Assembly (NCBI GenBank): GCA_016793585.1
Contig: JAEUJR010000529.1
Coordinates: 1 to 13,720 of the forward strand
Length of the DNA stretch: 13,720 nt
Source: Archangium sp.
GTDB taxonomy: Bacteria; Myxococcota; Myxococcia; Myxococcales; Myxococcaceae
Direction: 5' to 3'
The notes under the pieces were generated by a model. It worked only from the letters and a program-made list of their open reading frames with translations. It was not told where the DNA came from and ran no database searches. Positions 1-6,830 of the stretch are shown here, piece by piece. Positions within the stretch are counted from its first letter, which is position 1. Every line of letters starts with the position of its first letter. Both the position numbers and the translations under genes were made by a program.

Positions 1-1
1 C

Positions 2-295
2 GACGTGCGGGTCTTCTCGCCGCCCCACACCAGCACCGAGGCGGGTGAGCGCTGGCCACTCGCGCTCCCGAAGATCTTCGAGCCCGCCTGGGTGGCCGAG
101 GCCTTCGTCTCGTTCCTCGACTCGAACGCCGCGCGAGCGCTGCCGGGTGGCAACGGAGGCCTGCTGCTGTTGCAACGGCTCTGGCCCTCACTCGCCGCGC
201 GCATCATGAACGGGCTTGGCCGTGATGCGGTGACGAAGCGTCTCGAGCGCGGCACGCAGAAGACGCTCGGCAAGAGCGAGTCGAAGAGCGCCTGA
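2..295 (+). CDS. Probable short-chain dehydrogenase/reductase, C-terminal fragment
   Basis: The reading frame is open from the window edge to a TGA at 293-295, so only the last 97 residues are present and the gene starts upstream. The fragment begins with a beta-strand and loop (DVRVFSPPHTSTEAGE), followed by a Pro-rich substrate-loop-like stretch (PLALPKIFEPAWVAEAFVSFL) and a helical, basic tail. This order (strand, 'P..T' loop, 'P...P.. VA.a.v..l', hydrophobic segment 'LLLLQRLWPSLAARIM') is what the C-terminus of cytoplasmic or membrane-associated SDR oxidoreductases looks like. The cofactor-binding and catalytic YxxxK parts lie outside the window, so substrate and function cannot be read. 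The next gene follows 45 bp later on the same strand, but its exported product gives no functional link. The SDR assignment rests on pattern only. Confidence 0.55.
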   Translation, partial: DVRVFSPPHTSTEAGERWPLALPKIFEPAWVAEAFVSFLDSNAARALPGGNGGLLLLQRLWPSLAARIMNGLGRDAVTKRLERGTQKTLGKSESKSA

Positions 296-340
296 TCAGC
301 CGCTCGACACGAGCGGGCGCCGTCGAACAAGCTCACTGGC

Positions 341-1270
341 ATGCGATTCGCGCTCCGCGCAATCTTCCTCGTCGTGCTGCTGGGCGCTCCCGGGCTTGCG
401 TTTGCGTGCTCTGGCCCACCCTGTGGTTTCGGTTCTTCGCTCGCGGGTGCGTCGGTGCCTGCGAATGCGCCCGCCGTGCCCGTCGACGCGATCGACGCGT
501 TCGCGCCGGGGCTCGACGTTGCCGACGCCGGTTTCGAGCTGCTCACGGCCAATCGCCAACCCATTCCCGCCTCGGTCGAGCGCAGTGGCGATCGCTCCGT
601 CGTCGTCGTGCGGCCGTTGCAACCGCTCTCCGCCGGCCAGTCCCTTCTCCTTCGTTTCCCGACGGAATGCGGGGGCGGCTCCTTCACCGACGTCGCCTTC
701 ACGACCTCGGGTGCCCAGCCGTTGCCGTCGACGCTCGGCTCGTTCAGCGTGAAAGCTCGCGGCCACGGCACCGTGTCGATTCCCGGAGGACCGAGCTGCT
801 TCATGGCCATGAGCGGTGCCTACGCGCAGTTTGCATTCACGCCCGCTGCGGAGTTGGTGCCGTTTCTCCCGGTCACCACCTGGTCACTCGTCGTCGACGG
901 AAAAGTCTGGGCTCGCGAGCCGGTGGGCTCGATTGGTGCGAGCGGGTTGGTCGCGACGATGCCGTACTATCGCGCGCGCAACCGGGTGCTCGAGGTGAAC
1001 GTGCCGTGCTCGCCCGAGACGGGGGGCGTTGGTGTCGGGCTCGGTCAGCACACCGCCGAACTCCAGGGCGCGATCGCCGGAGTCAGCGAGCCGTTGACTG
1101 CCTCGACGAGTTTCACGCTTGCCTGCAGCGGCTCGTCCGACGAGCCGAAGCCCATCGATGAGAACGGCATGTCAGCCCTGCCCACGCCTGGTTGCTCGAG
1201 CATGCCTGGAATGATGGCCGCACTCGCTGTGCTGGTGTTCAGGCGTTCCCGGCGAGTGTCCATGCGTTGA
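341..1270 (+). CDS. Exported protein of unknown function with MYXO-CTERM-like tail
   Basis: 309 residues. The ATG is followed by a clear Sec signal peptide (basic MRFALR, hydrophobic AIFLVVLLGAPGL, then AFA before CSGPPC), which supports this start; no strong ribosome-binding site is visible. The mature part is Cys-poor but has paired cysteines near both ends and is predicted to be beta-rich (many V/T/S strands, e.g. SVVVVRPLQPL, SFSVKARGHGTVSI), with no enzyme motif that I recognise. The last 27 residues are PTPGCSSMPG, a short hydrophobic run (MMAALAVLVF) and a basic end (RRSRRVSMR). One Cys, a short transmembrane stretch and an Arg cluster are the features of the MYXO-CTERM sorting signal, which in myxobacteria is removed during surface anchoring or secretion. 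Location is therefore inferred to be the cell surface. Function unknown. The following lipoprotein gene starts 59 bp downstream and may be co-transcribed. Confidence 0.85.
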   Translation: MRFALRAIFLVVLLGAPGLAFACSGPPCGFGSSLAGASVPANAPAVPVDAIDAFAPGLDVADAGFELLTANRQPIPASVERSGDRSVVVVRPLQPLSAGQSLLLRFPTECGGGSFTDVAFTTSGAQPLPSTLGSFSVKARGHGTVSIPGGPSCFMAMSGAYAQFAFTPAAELVPFLPVTTWSLVVDGKVWAREPVGSIGASGLVATMPYYRARNRVLEVNVPCSPETGGVGVGLGQHTAELQGAIAGVSEPLTASTSFTLACSGSSDEPKPIDENGMSALPTPGCSSMPGMMAALAVLVFRRSRRVSMR

Positions 1271-1329
1271 GCTCCGCGCAGCTCGGCGGGCACCGTGTCC
1301 TCCTTTTCAGGGCCGGCATACCCCGTCGC

Positions 1330-2553
1330 ATGCGCCTGCTCGTCGCCGCGTCGTTGCTGTCCCTCACGTTGGCCTGTGGTGTGCCTGAACCCGTCGCCAC
1401 GCCGGTGAACGAGGCGTACGCCGTCGCTCCCGAACACCGCGTCGAACACGTCGCTGTTCCGACGCTGCTCAGCCCCGGCTGGCACCTGCAGCCAGAGCCC
1501 GCGCTGGAGTCGCTCGGTCGGGTCGGCGTCACCAGCTCGAGCGGGCACGTCGGTCTGTCGTCGTGGTCACGCGACCCGCTGCCGGGCACGTTCATCGTCG
1601 CGGTGAAGTGGGGCGTCGAGCCGCCCGTCGAGTTCGCCCGACTGCGCGAGGGCTCGGCCCAGGGCGAGCTGCCCGTTCCGCCGCAGAGCGCTCGTGCTGG
1701 CCCTTGCGAGAGCGCGCGGGGCCTGCTGCTCGTCTACGAGTCGACCGACGGCCGGGCCCTCGACCCTCGCACCGACACGCTGGTCGGCCTCTCGTCGAAA
1801 GGCGATGACCCGTGGCAGTTCCCCGCGGTGCAGCGCGCCGACAACTTCACCATCTCGTGGTCGAGCTGCACCGGCTTCGAGACCGTGCGCGCGTCGATGC
1901 TGCTGCAACGCGATGCACACCTCGCCAACGCCATCTGCGAAGGGCGCTGCTGTGCGACTGGCTTTCCACGAACGTTGATCACCTCGGCCAACCTCGAGCT
2001 GCTCCCGACGGGTGGAGCGGTCTTCACTCCGGACATCGACCAATCGATGCAGCTGCCCCAGACCATCGAAGTGAACGGCTCCACGGTGGCCCTCGTCGAC
2101 GGCGTGCTCTCGACCAGCACGCTCTTCCCCTGGCGCGTCGGAGAGAACCGGGTGTCGATTCGGAGCGGCTCGCTCGAGCCGTGGACTGCGACGGTCGTAC
2201 TCCCCGCGGCGCCGCTGACCCTGCGCGTGGCCTCGTCGCTCGAGCAGTTGGCTCCCGTGCGCGTCGCGTGGGACGGCGGTGAGTGGGCGACGGCGTTTCT
2301 CATCTCGATTCACCCCGATGCGGCGGTGCGCGCGTACGTGCCCGAGTACGTGTGGCTCCAGAAGGACGTGCAGGGCGGCGTGCTGGTGCCGTGGGAGGGC
2401 TTTCGCTGGAACAACGCGCTGATCAGCTCGCCCACCGCGACGGTTCGGTTGATCGCGCGCCACCTGACGAGTCACTCGGCGCCCGAACCGAACACCATCG
2501 GCGGGCAGTTCGACCTCTCGGTGCGGGTGGAAGAGACGATTCACCTGCGCTGA
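1330..2553 (+). CDS. Predicted lipoprotein of unknown function
   Basis: 407 residues from the ATG at 1330. I chose this start because it opens directly into a lipoprotein signal peptide (MRLLVAASLLSLTLAC, Cys16); the frame is open further upstream to 1192, but that extension overlaps the previous gene and would bury the signal. The -3 position of the lipobox is Thr instead of Leu/Val, slightly off consensus. The mature protein contains a cluster of cysteines around residues 175-215 (WSSCTGFE, then CEGRCCATG), probably disulfides outside the cytoplasm, and a beta-rich C-terminal half. No known domain is recognised. It lies 59 bp after another exported-protein gene on the same strand and is convergent with the sigma-factor gene. 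Being a real gene is supported by strong codon bias, signal peptide and full-length frame; function is unknown. Confidence 0.82.
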   Translation: MRLLVAASLLSLTLACGVPEPVATPVNEAYAVAPEHRVEHVAVPTLLSPGWHLQPEPALESLGRVGVTSSSGHVGLSSWSRDPLPGTFIVAVKWGVEPPVEFARLREGSAQGELPVPPQSARAGPCESARGLLLVYESTDGRALDPRTDTLVGLSSKGDDPWQFPAVQRADNFTISWSSCTGFETVRASMLLQRDAHLANAICEGRCCATGFPRTLITSANLELLPTGGAVFTPDIDQSMQLPQTIEVNGSTVALVDGVLSTSTLFPWRVGENRVSIRSGSLEPWTATVVLPAAPLTLRVASSLEQLAPVRVAWDGGEWATAFLISIHPDAAVRAYVPEYVWLQKDVQGGVLVPWEGFRWNNALISSPTATVRLIARHLTSHSAPEPNTIGGQFDLSVRVEETIHLR

Positions 2554-2557
2554 CAGT

Positions 2558-2600
2558 GCCCGACCGGGCCCTCGACAACGGGGGCAGACCGCGGCGGTCT
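2558..2600. terminator. Hairpin-containing spacer between convergent genes
   Basis: The 51 bp between two converging stop codons hold two inverted repeats: GCCC-GACC-GGGC (within 2558-2569) and AGACCGCGGCGGTCT (2586-2600; 6-bp arms around CGG). Neither is followed by a T-run on either strand, so these are at best factor-dependent or weak bidirectional terminators. The position between convergent genes is the main support. Confidence 0.35.
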
Positions 2601-2604
2601 TGAG

Positions 2605-3810
2605 CTATCGCTGGGCCAGCAACCACTGGCGAACCGCGTCGTCCGTCGTGAGCCCGGCTGCGCGTTCGAAGGCCTGTCTCGCCTCGTCGTGTCGGCCCAT
2701 CGCCCGCAGCAGACCCGCGCGCGTGGCCCACCAGGGTTGATGGGTCTGCGTTCGAGCGTCGGCGATGCCCTCGAGCGCTTCGAGACCGCCCTGTGGGTTC
2801 GACGCTCCGATGGCGGCTGCGCGCGCGACCTGCACTCCGAGCGAGGGCGCCAGCGCCATCAGCCCGTCATAGAGCTGCACCAGCAACGCCTCGTCTCGTC
2901 TGCCATCACGCCGCCTCGCCACGTGGAGCGACTGAATCGCCGCCTCGAGCTGAAACGGCCCCAGCTTCTGCAAGCGCGCGGCTTCGGCGAGCGTTCGTTC
3001 TCCTTCGCGCATCATCGGCAGGTCCCACCGCGACACGTCCTGCTCCTTCAGCGGAACGTACGCACCCGTCGCCGAGCGCCGCGCCTGCCTGCGCGCCTCG
3101 CTCAGCCGCATCAGCGCCAGCAGCCCCTTCGACTCGGCATCGTGCGGCAACAGCCCCGAGAGCACCTCTGCCAGCCAGATGGCCTCCCGAGCGAGGTCGC
3201 CCGCGCCGTCAGCGCCCTCGGCGACATCGTCCCAGCTGGTGCCGAACGCGGCGTAGATGGCCTCGTGAACGAAAGACACGCGCTCGTCGAGCTCGCGCAC
3301 CTCGGGCACGTCGAAGCTGATGCCGGCGTCACGAATCTTCGCCTTCGCGCGCCACAGCCGCTGGCCCATCGTCTTCGGAGCGACACAGAACGCACTCGCG
3401 ATGCGCGCCGCATCGAGGCCCAGCACCGTCTGCAGCATCAGCGGCGTGCGCGCCTCGGAGTCGATGGCGGGGTGCGCGCAGACGAACAGCAACCGAAGCC
3501 GCTCGTCAGGGAGCTGCGCGCCCAGCTCTTGCTCGAGGGTCGAGAGCTCGAGCTCGATGGTGGCTGCCGCCGCTTCACGAACGTCGTGACGCCGCCGCGC
3601 GTCGAGAAGTCGCCGCTTCGACGCCGTCATCAGCCACGCCACGGGGTTCGATGGAACGCCCTCGACGGGCCACTGGGTGAGCGCCGCGAGCAACGCTTCG
3701 GCCAGCGCGTCTTCCGCCGCGGTGACGTCCTTCGTGCGTGACGCGAGCAGCGCCAGCAGCCGGCCGTAACTCTTGCGAGCGACCTGCTCCGCTGCCCGGT
3801 TCGCGTTCAT
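2605..3810 (-). CDS. ECF42-type RNA polymerase sigma factor (DUF6596) with C-terminal TPR-like region
   Basis: 401 residues from the ATG at 3810, with a GAGG about 9 bp upstream. The frame is open further up to 3915 but that part overlaps the DGPF gene. Residues about 10-75 form sigma region 2 (AAEDALAEALLAALTQWP, then NPVAWLMTASKRRLLDARRR). Residues about 100-165 form sigma region 4 (DERLRLLFVCAHPAI, LMLQTVLGLDAARIASAF, TMGQRLWRAKAKIR). The C-terminal 230 residues match the long DUF6596/TPR-like extension of ECF42 sigmas: LAREAIWLAEVLSGLLP, KGLLALMRLSEARRQAR, KEQDVSRWDLPM, GPFQLEAAIQSLH, LYDGLMAL and a final RAGLLRAMGRHDEA helix pair. The usual NEGY-type motif at the start of the extension reads HEAIYAAFGTSWDD here, and the usual LNRAVA reads VARAAA, so this is a diverged member. 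It should direct RNA polymerase to a small regulon; these sigmas have no classical anti-sigma, and the extension is thought to control activity. A DGPF-domain gene lies immediately upstream. Confidence 0.93.
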   Translation of the reverse strand: MNANRAAEQVARKSYGRLLALLASRTKDVTAAEDALAEALLAALTQWPVEGVPSNPVAWLMTASKRRLLDARRRHDVREAAAATIELELSTLEQELGAQLPDERLRLLFVCAHPAIDSEARTPLMLQTVLGLDAARIASAFCVAPKTMGQRLWRAKAKIRDAGISFDVPEVRELDERVSFVHEAIYAAFGTSWDDVAEGADGAGDLAREAIWLAEVLSGLLPHDAESKGLLALMRLSEARRQARRSATGAYVPLKEQDVSRWDLPMMREGERTLAEAARLQKLGPFQLEAAIQSLHVARRRDGRRDEALLVQLYDGLMALAPSLGVQVARAAAIGASNPQGGLEALEGIADARTQTHQPWWATRAGLLRAMGRHDEARQAFERAAGLTTDDAVRQWLLAQR

Positions 3811-3833
3811 CGGAGCAGGCCTCGCATGTCGTC

Positions 3834-4199
3834 TCAGCGAGCGCCTGGCGGTGGCGCGAGCACGGGCCTCACCTCGACCGTGCCCGTCGAGGAGGCCGGG
3901 CATCGCGCCGCCCACTCGAGCGCCTTGTCGAGCGACGGCACCTCGATGAGGAACAAGCCGCCGAGCTGCTCCTTGGTGTCGGCGAAGGGGCCGTCCTGCA
4001 CCTGGCGCTTGCCGTCACGCAGGCGCACCGACGTGGCCGCGCGCGGCGACTGCAAGCCGGCGCCACCCACCGCGACGCCAGCCTCGGCGAGTGCGCTGGA
4101 GTACGCGAAGTAGGGAGCCCAATAGGCCTGGGCCTGGGCGGGGTCGTCACGGCGCGCGAGCTCGGCCTGGGTTTCGTACACGACGAGGGCGTATTGCAT
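3834..4199 (-). CDS. DGPF/YCII-related domain protein, partner of the ECF42 sigma factor
   Basis: 121 residues from the ATG at 4199. The protein shows the family's signature: an N-terminal strand MQYALVVYE, a central VRLRDGKRQVQDGPFADTKE containing the DGPF motif, and the following GGLFLIEVPSLDKALEWAARCP strand-helix with a C-terminal VEVRPVL strand. These small ferredoxin-like-fold proteins (YCII-related, Pfam PF03795) are the most common genomic neighbours of ECF42 sigma genes. The sigma gene starts 23 bp after this stop codon on the same strand, so the two are almost certainly one transcript. A catalytic role is not established for DGPF proteins; a link to the sigma's regulation or its stress response is inferred from conserved context. 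No strong ribosome-binding site is visible before the ATG. Confidence 0.93.
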   Translation of the reverse strand: MQYALVVYETQAELARRDDPAQAQAYWAPYFAYSSALAEAGVAVGGAGLQSPRAATSVRLRDGKRQVQDGPFADTKEQLGGLFLIEVPSLDKALEWAARCPASSTGTVEVRPVLAPPPGAR

Positions 4200-4222
4200 G
4201 GAGAAGACGTCACTTTCTGGCT

Positions 4223-4250
4223 CGACGGAGGGTCATTTCCCTCTGCGTCG
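4223..4250 (-). terminator. Stable hairpin between deacetylase and DGPF genes
   Basis: On the plus strand: CGACG-GAGGG, loop TCATTT, CCCTC, a two-base bulge, then CGTCG, giving 10 paired bases in two stacked stems. It lies 38 bp after the LmbE-like gene and 23 bp before the DGPF start codon. There is no T-run after it on the minus strand. It could be a weak terminator for the upstream gene or a leader structure for the DGPF/sigma transcript. Confidence 0.45.
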
Positions 4251-4287
4251 TCACCATGTCGCGCGGGCCGGAGCCGTTTCTACACGC

Positions 4288-5265
4288 TCACCTGGTGGTG
4301 CTGACGATTCGTGACGAGGTGAACTCGCCGTTCGCCCAGATGCTGAGCTCGTCTCCGAATTTCAAGGGGACGTGGCAGGTGATTGCTGCGCCCTCGTCAC
4401 AAGACGTCGTCGCCTCAGACACCATGCGCCCCTCGCGCTTCACGTAGCGCTCGCTGAAGAAGACCTCGTTCGTACGCGCGAACCCGGCCAGCCAGTCGTT
4501 CTCGAGCGGCGCGTCGAGCTGTGAGGGGTACGCGCTGATCAGCCCCAGCTTCCACACGGCGTCGACGGGGAGCTGCTCGTCGGCCGAGTAGCGGTCGAGC
4601 GGGAAGGGGAGCGGTGGCATGGTGGCGTCGGGTCGATACGGCCGCTCGCACGAGCCCGGCCAGCAGAGGTCTTCGTGGCGGTGCACGACGCTGCGATGTG
4701 CCCGCGTGGCAAGGCCCAGGCGGTCGATGGCGCGGCGAAAGAACACGTACGTCATCGCGTGGTCGCGGTGCGTGTCGATGCCGTGCGGCAGGTAGACGTC
4801 AGCGGGCCGAAGCCGGTCGAGCAGCGCGGTCAGGTCGTCGGTGAGCGCGGTCGAGGTGAACGGTCGTGACTCTCCACGCACCGGCCAGGTCTCGTTGGTG
4901 CGAACACACTCGCCCGACGGGTTGATGCGTTCGACGGGCGCAAGCGGCGTCGCCGTCAGCTCGTGCAGGTGGCCATCGGGGTAGCCGAGGAAATGAACGT
5001 GCGCCTCGTCGACGCCCAGCTTCGCGAGCGCGGTGAGGGTCTCGAGCCGCCGCACCCGCCCGTCGCGTTTGCAGGTGAAGTCACCGTTCGTCATCAGCAC
5101 GACCTCGACGCGCTGGCCCTGCTTCACCGCCCGGTCGATGACGCCTGCGGCCATCAGCACCTCGTCGTCGGGGTGAGGCGCGAGCACGAGCACGTCGGCG
5201 CTGCCCGGCGTACGCACCGAGCGCGGACACGCAGCGAGCATCAGCAGCCACACGAACCACCGCAC
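4288..5265 (-). CDS. PIG-L/LmbE family deacetylase, predicted lipoprotein
   Basis: 325 residues from a GTG at 5265; the GTG opens a signal peptide with a good lipobox (LMLAAC, Cys13), which favours this start. Residues 24-35 are DVLVLAPHPDDE, the zinc-binding HPDDE motif of the PIG-L/LmbE family (His31 and Asp34 as expected metal ligands, Asp33 as expected general base). RRLET at 72-76, LGYPDG at 93-98 and HGIDTHRDH at 161-169 supply the remaining conserved elements, including the third zinc-ligand His. The family hydrolyses N-acetyl groups from amino sugars or sugar conjugates (GlcNAc-PI, mycothiol precursors, LmbE-like antibiotics and polysaccharides). The lipid anchor and scattered cysteines (65, 120 and a CWPGSC loop) suggest it works outside the cytoplasm, so a cell-surface or extracellular glycan is a better guess than a cytosolic thiol precursor. 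It is divergent from the LRR gene with only 47 bp between starts. Confidence 0.9.
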   Translation of the reverse strand: MRWFVWLLMLAACPRSVRTPGSADVLVLAPHPDDEVLMAAGVIDRAVKQGQRVEVVLMTNGDFTCKRDGRVRRLETLTALAKLGVDEAHVHFLGYPDGHLHELTATPLAPVERINPSGECVRTNETWPVRGESRPFTSTALTDDLTALLDRLRPADVYLPHGIDTHRDHAMTYVFFRRAIDRLGLATRAHRSVVHRHEDLCWPGSCERPYRPDATMPPLPFPLDRYSADEQLPVDAVWKLGLISAYPSQLDAPLENDWLAGFARTNEVFFSERYVKREGRMVSEATTSCDEGAAITCHVPLKFGDELSIWANGEFTSSRIVSTTR

Positions 5266-5312
5266 CCCATCGTCGTAACGGAATCGTCGACGTTGTGCTC
5301 GTCTCGCACGCC

Positions 5313-6461
5313 ATGACGAACCCGCGCTTCGACGCGATGGTGAAGGCTCCGTGGGAAGACGCCCCGCGCCTCGTGTACGCCGACTGGCTCTCCGAGAACG
5401 ACGACCCGCGCGGCGAGTTCATCGTGCTCCAGTGCCGCCTCGCGTCGGGAAAGCTCGCTCCGAAAGACGTGAAGACCGCGAAGGCGCGAGAGGCCGAGCT
5501 GCTCGACGCGCACCGCGAGGAGTGGTTCGGCCCGCTCGAGAAGTGGCTGCGCGAACACGACTCGTACGCGCTCTCACACGTGAAGCTGCGCCGCGGCTTC
5601 GTCTCGTCGTGTCGCCTCACCGTGCAGCAGCCCGGCGACCTCGCGACGTTGTTCCAGAAGGCGCCGCTGCTCGAGGAGCTCGAGCTTCGTGGTGACGCCG
5701 TCACGCCCGTGCCGCAGCTCGCGCAGCTGGAGCGCCTCGATGCGGAGGGTGAGGTCGCCGAGTCGCTAGTGTCCGAGCTCGCGACCGCTTCGTCATTGGC
5801 GCGACTGCGGCTGTGGATGAAGCCAGCGCGGGCGCTCTCACTCGATCTGTCTCGATGCCCGAAGCTCGAGTCGCTGTGGTTCGACTCCGAGCGCGTCACC
5901 CACGTGAAGCTGCCGCCGACACTGCGGGCGGTGCGATGGAGTGGAGACAGCACTGCGCTCGTGAAGGCGCTCCCGGCCAACCTCACGACGCTCGCCATCT
6001 CGGGGGCCGTCGTTTGCGAGGCGCTGCTCGCGGTGCTGAAGCGCTGTGCACCTACGCTCGAGGTGCTCGCGCTCGATGGCGCGAAGTTCGGCAAGGGTCA
6101 GCTCGCGACGGTGCTCGGCTGGGCCTGGCCACGGTTGAGGTCGCTCGACCTGAGCAACGTGGGCCTCGGGCTCGAGGGCGCGAAGCTCGTCGCCGCGATG
6201 AAGGCGTCGCAGCTCGAGCTGCTCGACCTCACGTACACGCGCCTCACCGATGCCGGCGCGGTCGCGGTGTTGTCGTCTGCGCTGCTCGAGACGTTGAAGG
6301 AGGTCAGCCTGCGCGCGAACAGGCTCACCGTCGCGGCCGTCGCTCCGGTGCTGATGCGGAAGCACGGTTTGCGGCTGCTGAACCTGAAGAAGAACGCGCT
6401 CAGCGCGGCGGAGTTGAAGGGGTTGGCGACGAAGTTGCCCGATACGCGTCTGACGAGGTGA
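5313..6461 (+). CDS. TIGR02996-domain leucine-rich-repeat protein
   Basis: 382 residues from the ATG at 5313; a GTG 18 bp upstream is the alternative start, and neither has a good ribosome-binding site. Residues about 3-45 (NPRFDAMVKAPWEDAPRLVYADWLSE, then DPRGEFIVLQ) match TIGR02996, a short N-terminal domain that precedes repeat regions in myxobacterial and planctomycete proteins. The rest is a degenerate leucine-rich repeat solenoid, clearest in the C-terminal half (LRSLDLSNVGLGLEGAKLV, LELLDLTYTRLTDAGAVAV, LKEVSLRANRLTVAAVAPV, LRLLNLKKNALSAAELKGL), resembling the RNase-inhibitor type of about 25-29 residues. There is no signal peptide or membrane segment, so it is predicted cytoplasmic. 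LRR solenoids bind proteins; the partner is unknown. Transcription diverges from the deacetylase gene across 47 bp. The gene ends directly against a repeat array. Confidence 0.9.
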   Translation: MTNPRFDAMVKAPWEDAPRLVYADWLSENDDPRGEFIVLQCRLASGKLAPKDVKTAKAREAELLDAHREEWFGPLEKWLREHDSYALSHVKLRRGFVSSCRLTVQQPGDLATLFQKAPLLEELELRGDAVTPVPQLAQLERLDAEGEVAESLVSELATASSLARLRLWMKPARALSLDLSRCPKLESLWFDSERVTHVKLPPTLRAVRWSGDSTALVKALPANLTTLAISGAVVCEALLAVLKRCAPTLEVLALDGAKFGKGQLATVLGWAWPRLRSLDLSNVGLGLEGAKLVAAMKASQLELLDLTYTRLTDAGAVAVLSSALLETLKEVSLRANRLTVAAVAPVLMRKHGLRLLNLKKNALSAAELKGLATKLPDTRLTR

Positions 6462-6830
6462 GCAGGTGGGCGTCGGCGACAGCTTCACGCTGATCATCAT
6501 GGCTTCGGTGAATCCGAGCCTTCGGGTGAGTTGCGAGATGGACGCCTGCCGACGTGACCTTCGCCGCTGCCGTGAACCGAGTTGCGCCGTGAGCGGCGAC
6601 GGGCGTCGCGACGGCTCGTGCTGCCGCTGCCATGAACCCAGGCTTCGTTGGCTCATGAGTGGCGTCGGCAGCTCGGCGAAAGCGACGTGAGCGTCGCGCT
6701 GATCAGCGTCATCGCCGTGAGCCCGAGCTTTCGTCGAGTCGCGAGACGGAGGTGAGCGGCCTCACGAGGTGGCGGTCGGCGATGCGAGCTTCACGCTGAT
6801 CATCACCGCTGCCGTGGGCCAGAGCTGAAC
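6462..6830 (-). repeat. Degenerate tandem copies of the 3' end of the GT-C-like gene
   Basis: This is the only long stretch without a convincing gene (6462-6761). On the minus strand a unit resembling GGCTCACGGCAGCG, followed by TGATGATCAGCGTGAAGCT and TCGCCGACG, occurs about five times. The plus-strand core GCCGTGAACCCGAGC-like motif starts near 6508, 6572, 6632, 6717 and 6814. The last copy is inside the coding sequence and encodes WPTAAVMISVKL at the protein's C-terminus. The copy at 6466-6520 would encode TEAMMISVKLSP, nearly the same peptide. Spacings between cores are 64, 60, 85 and 97 bp, not multiples of three and with stops in the original frame, so the outer copies are non-coding relics of a tail duplication rather than an extended gene. 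The two outermost copies are best conserved. Confidence 0.65.

Noticed and set aside
2689..3741. Plus-strand open frame of 350 codons opposite the sigma factor
   Set aside because: It is a composition shadow of the GC-rich sigma gene; the minus-strand reading has sigma regions 2 and 4 and the conserved DGPF neighbour.
4200..4287. ECF42-type promoter (TGTCGA-like -35) before the DGPF gene, as autoregulation would predict
   Set aside because: I looked on the minus strand in the spacer and found no convincing TGTCGA element. Such a promoter may lie inside the upstream gene or have diverged.
5838..6656. Minus-strand frame of about 270 codons that includes one copy of the ISVKL tail peptide
   Set aside because: Most of it is antisense to the LRR protein and is Arg/Gln-rich. 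The tail-like peptide is explained by the 3'-end duplication array.
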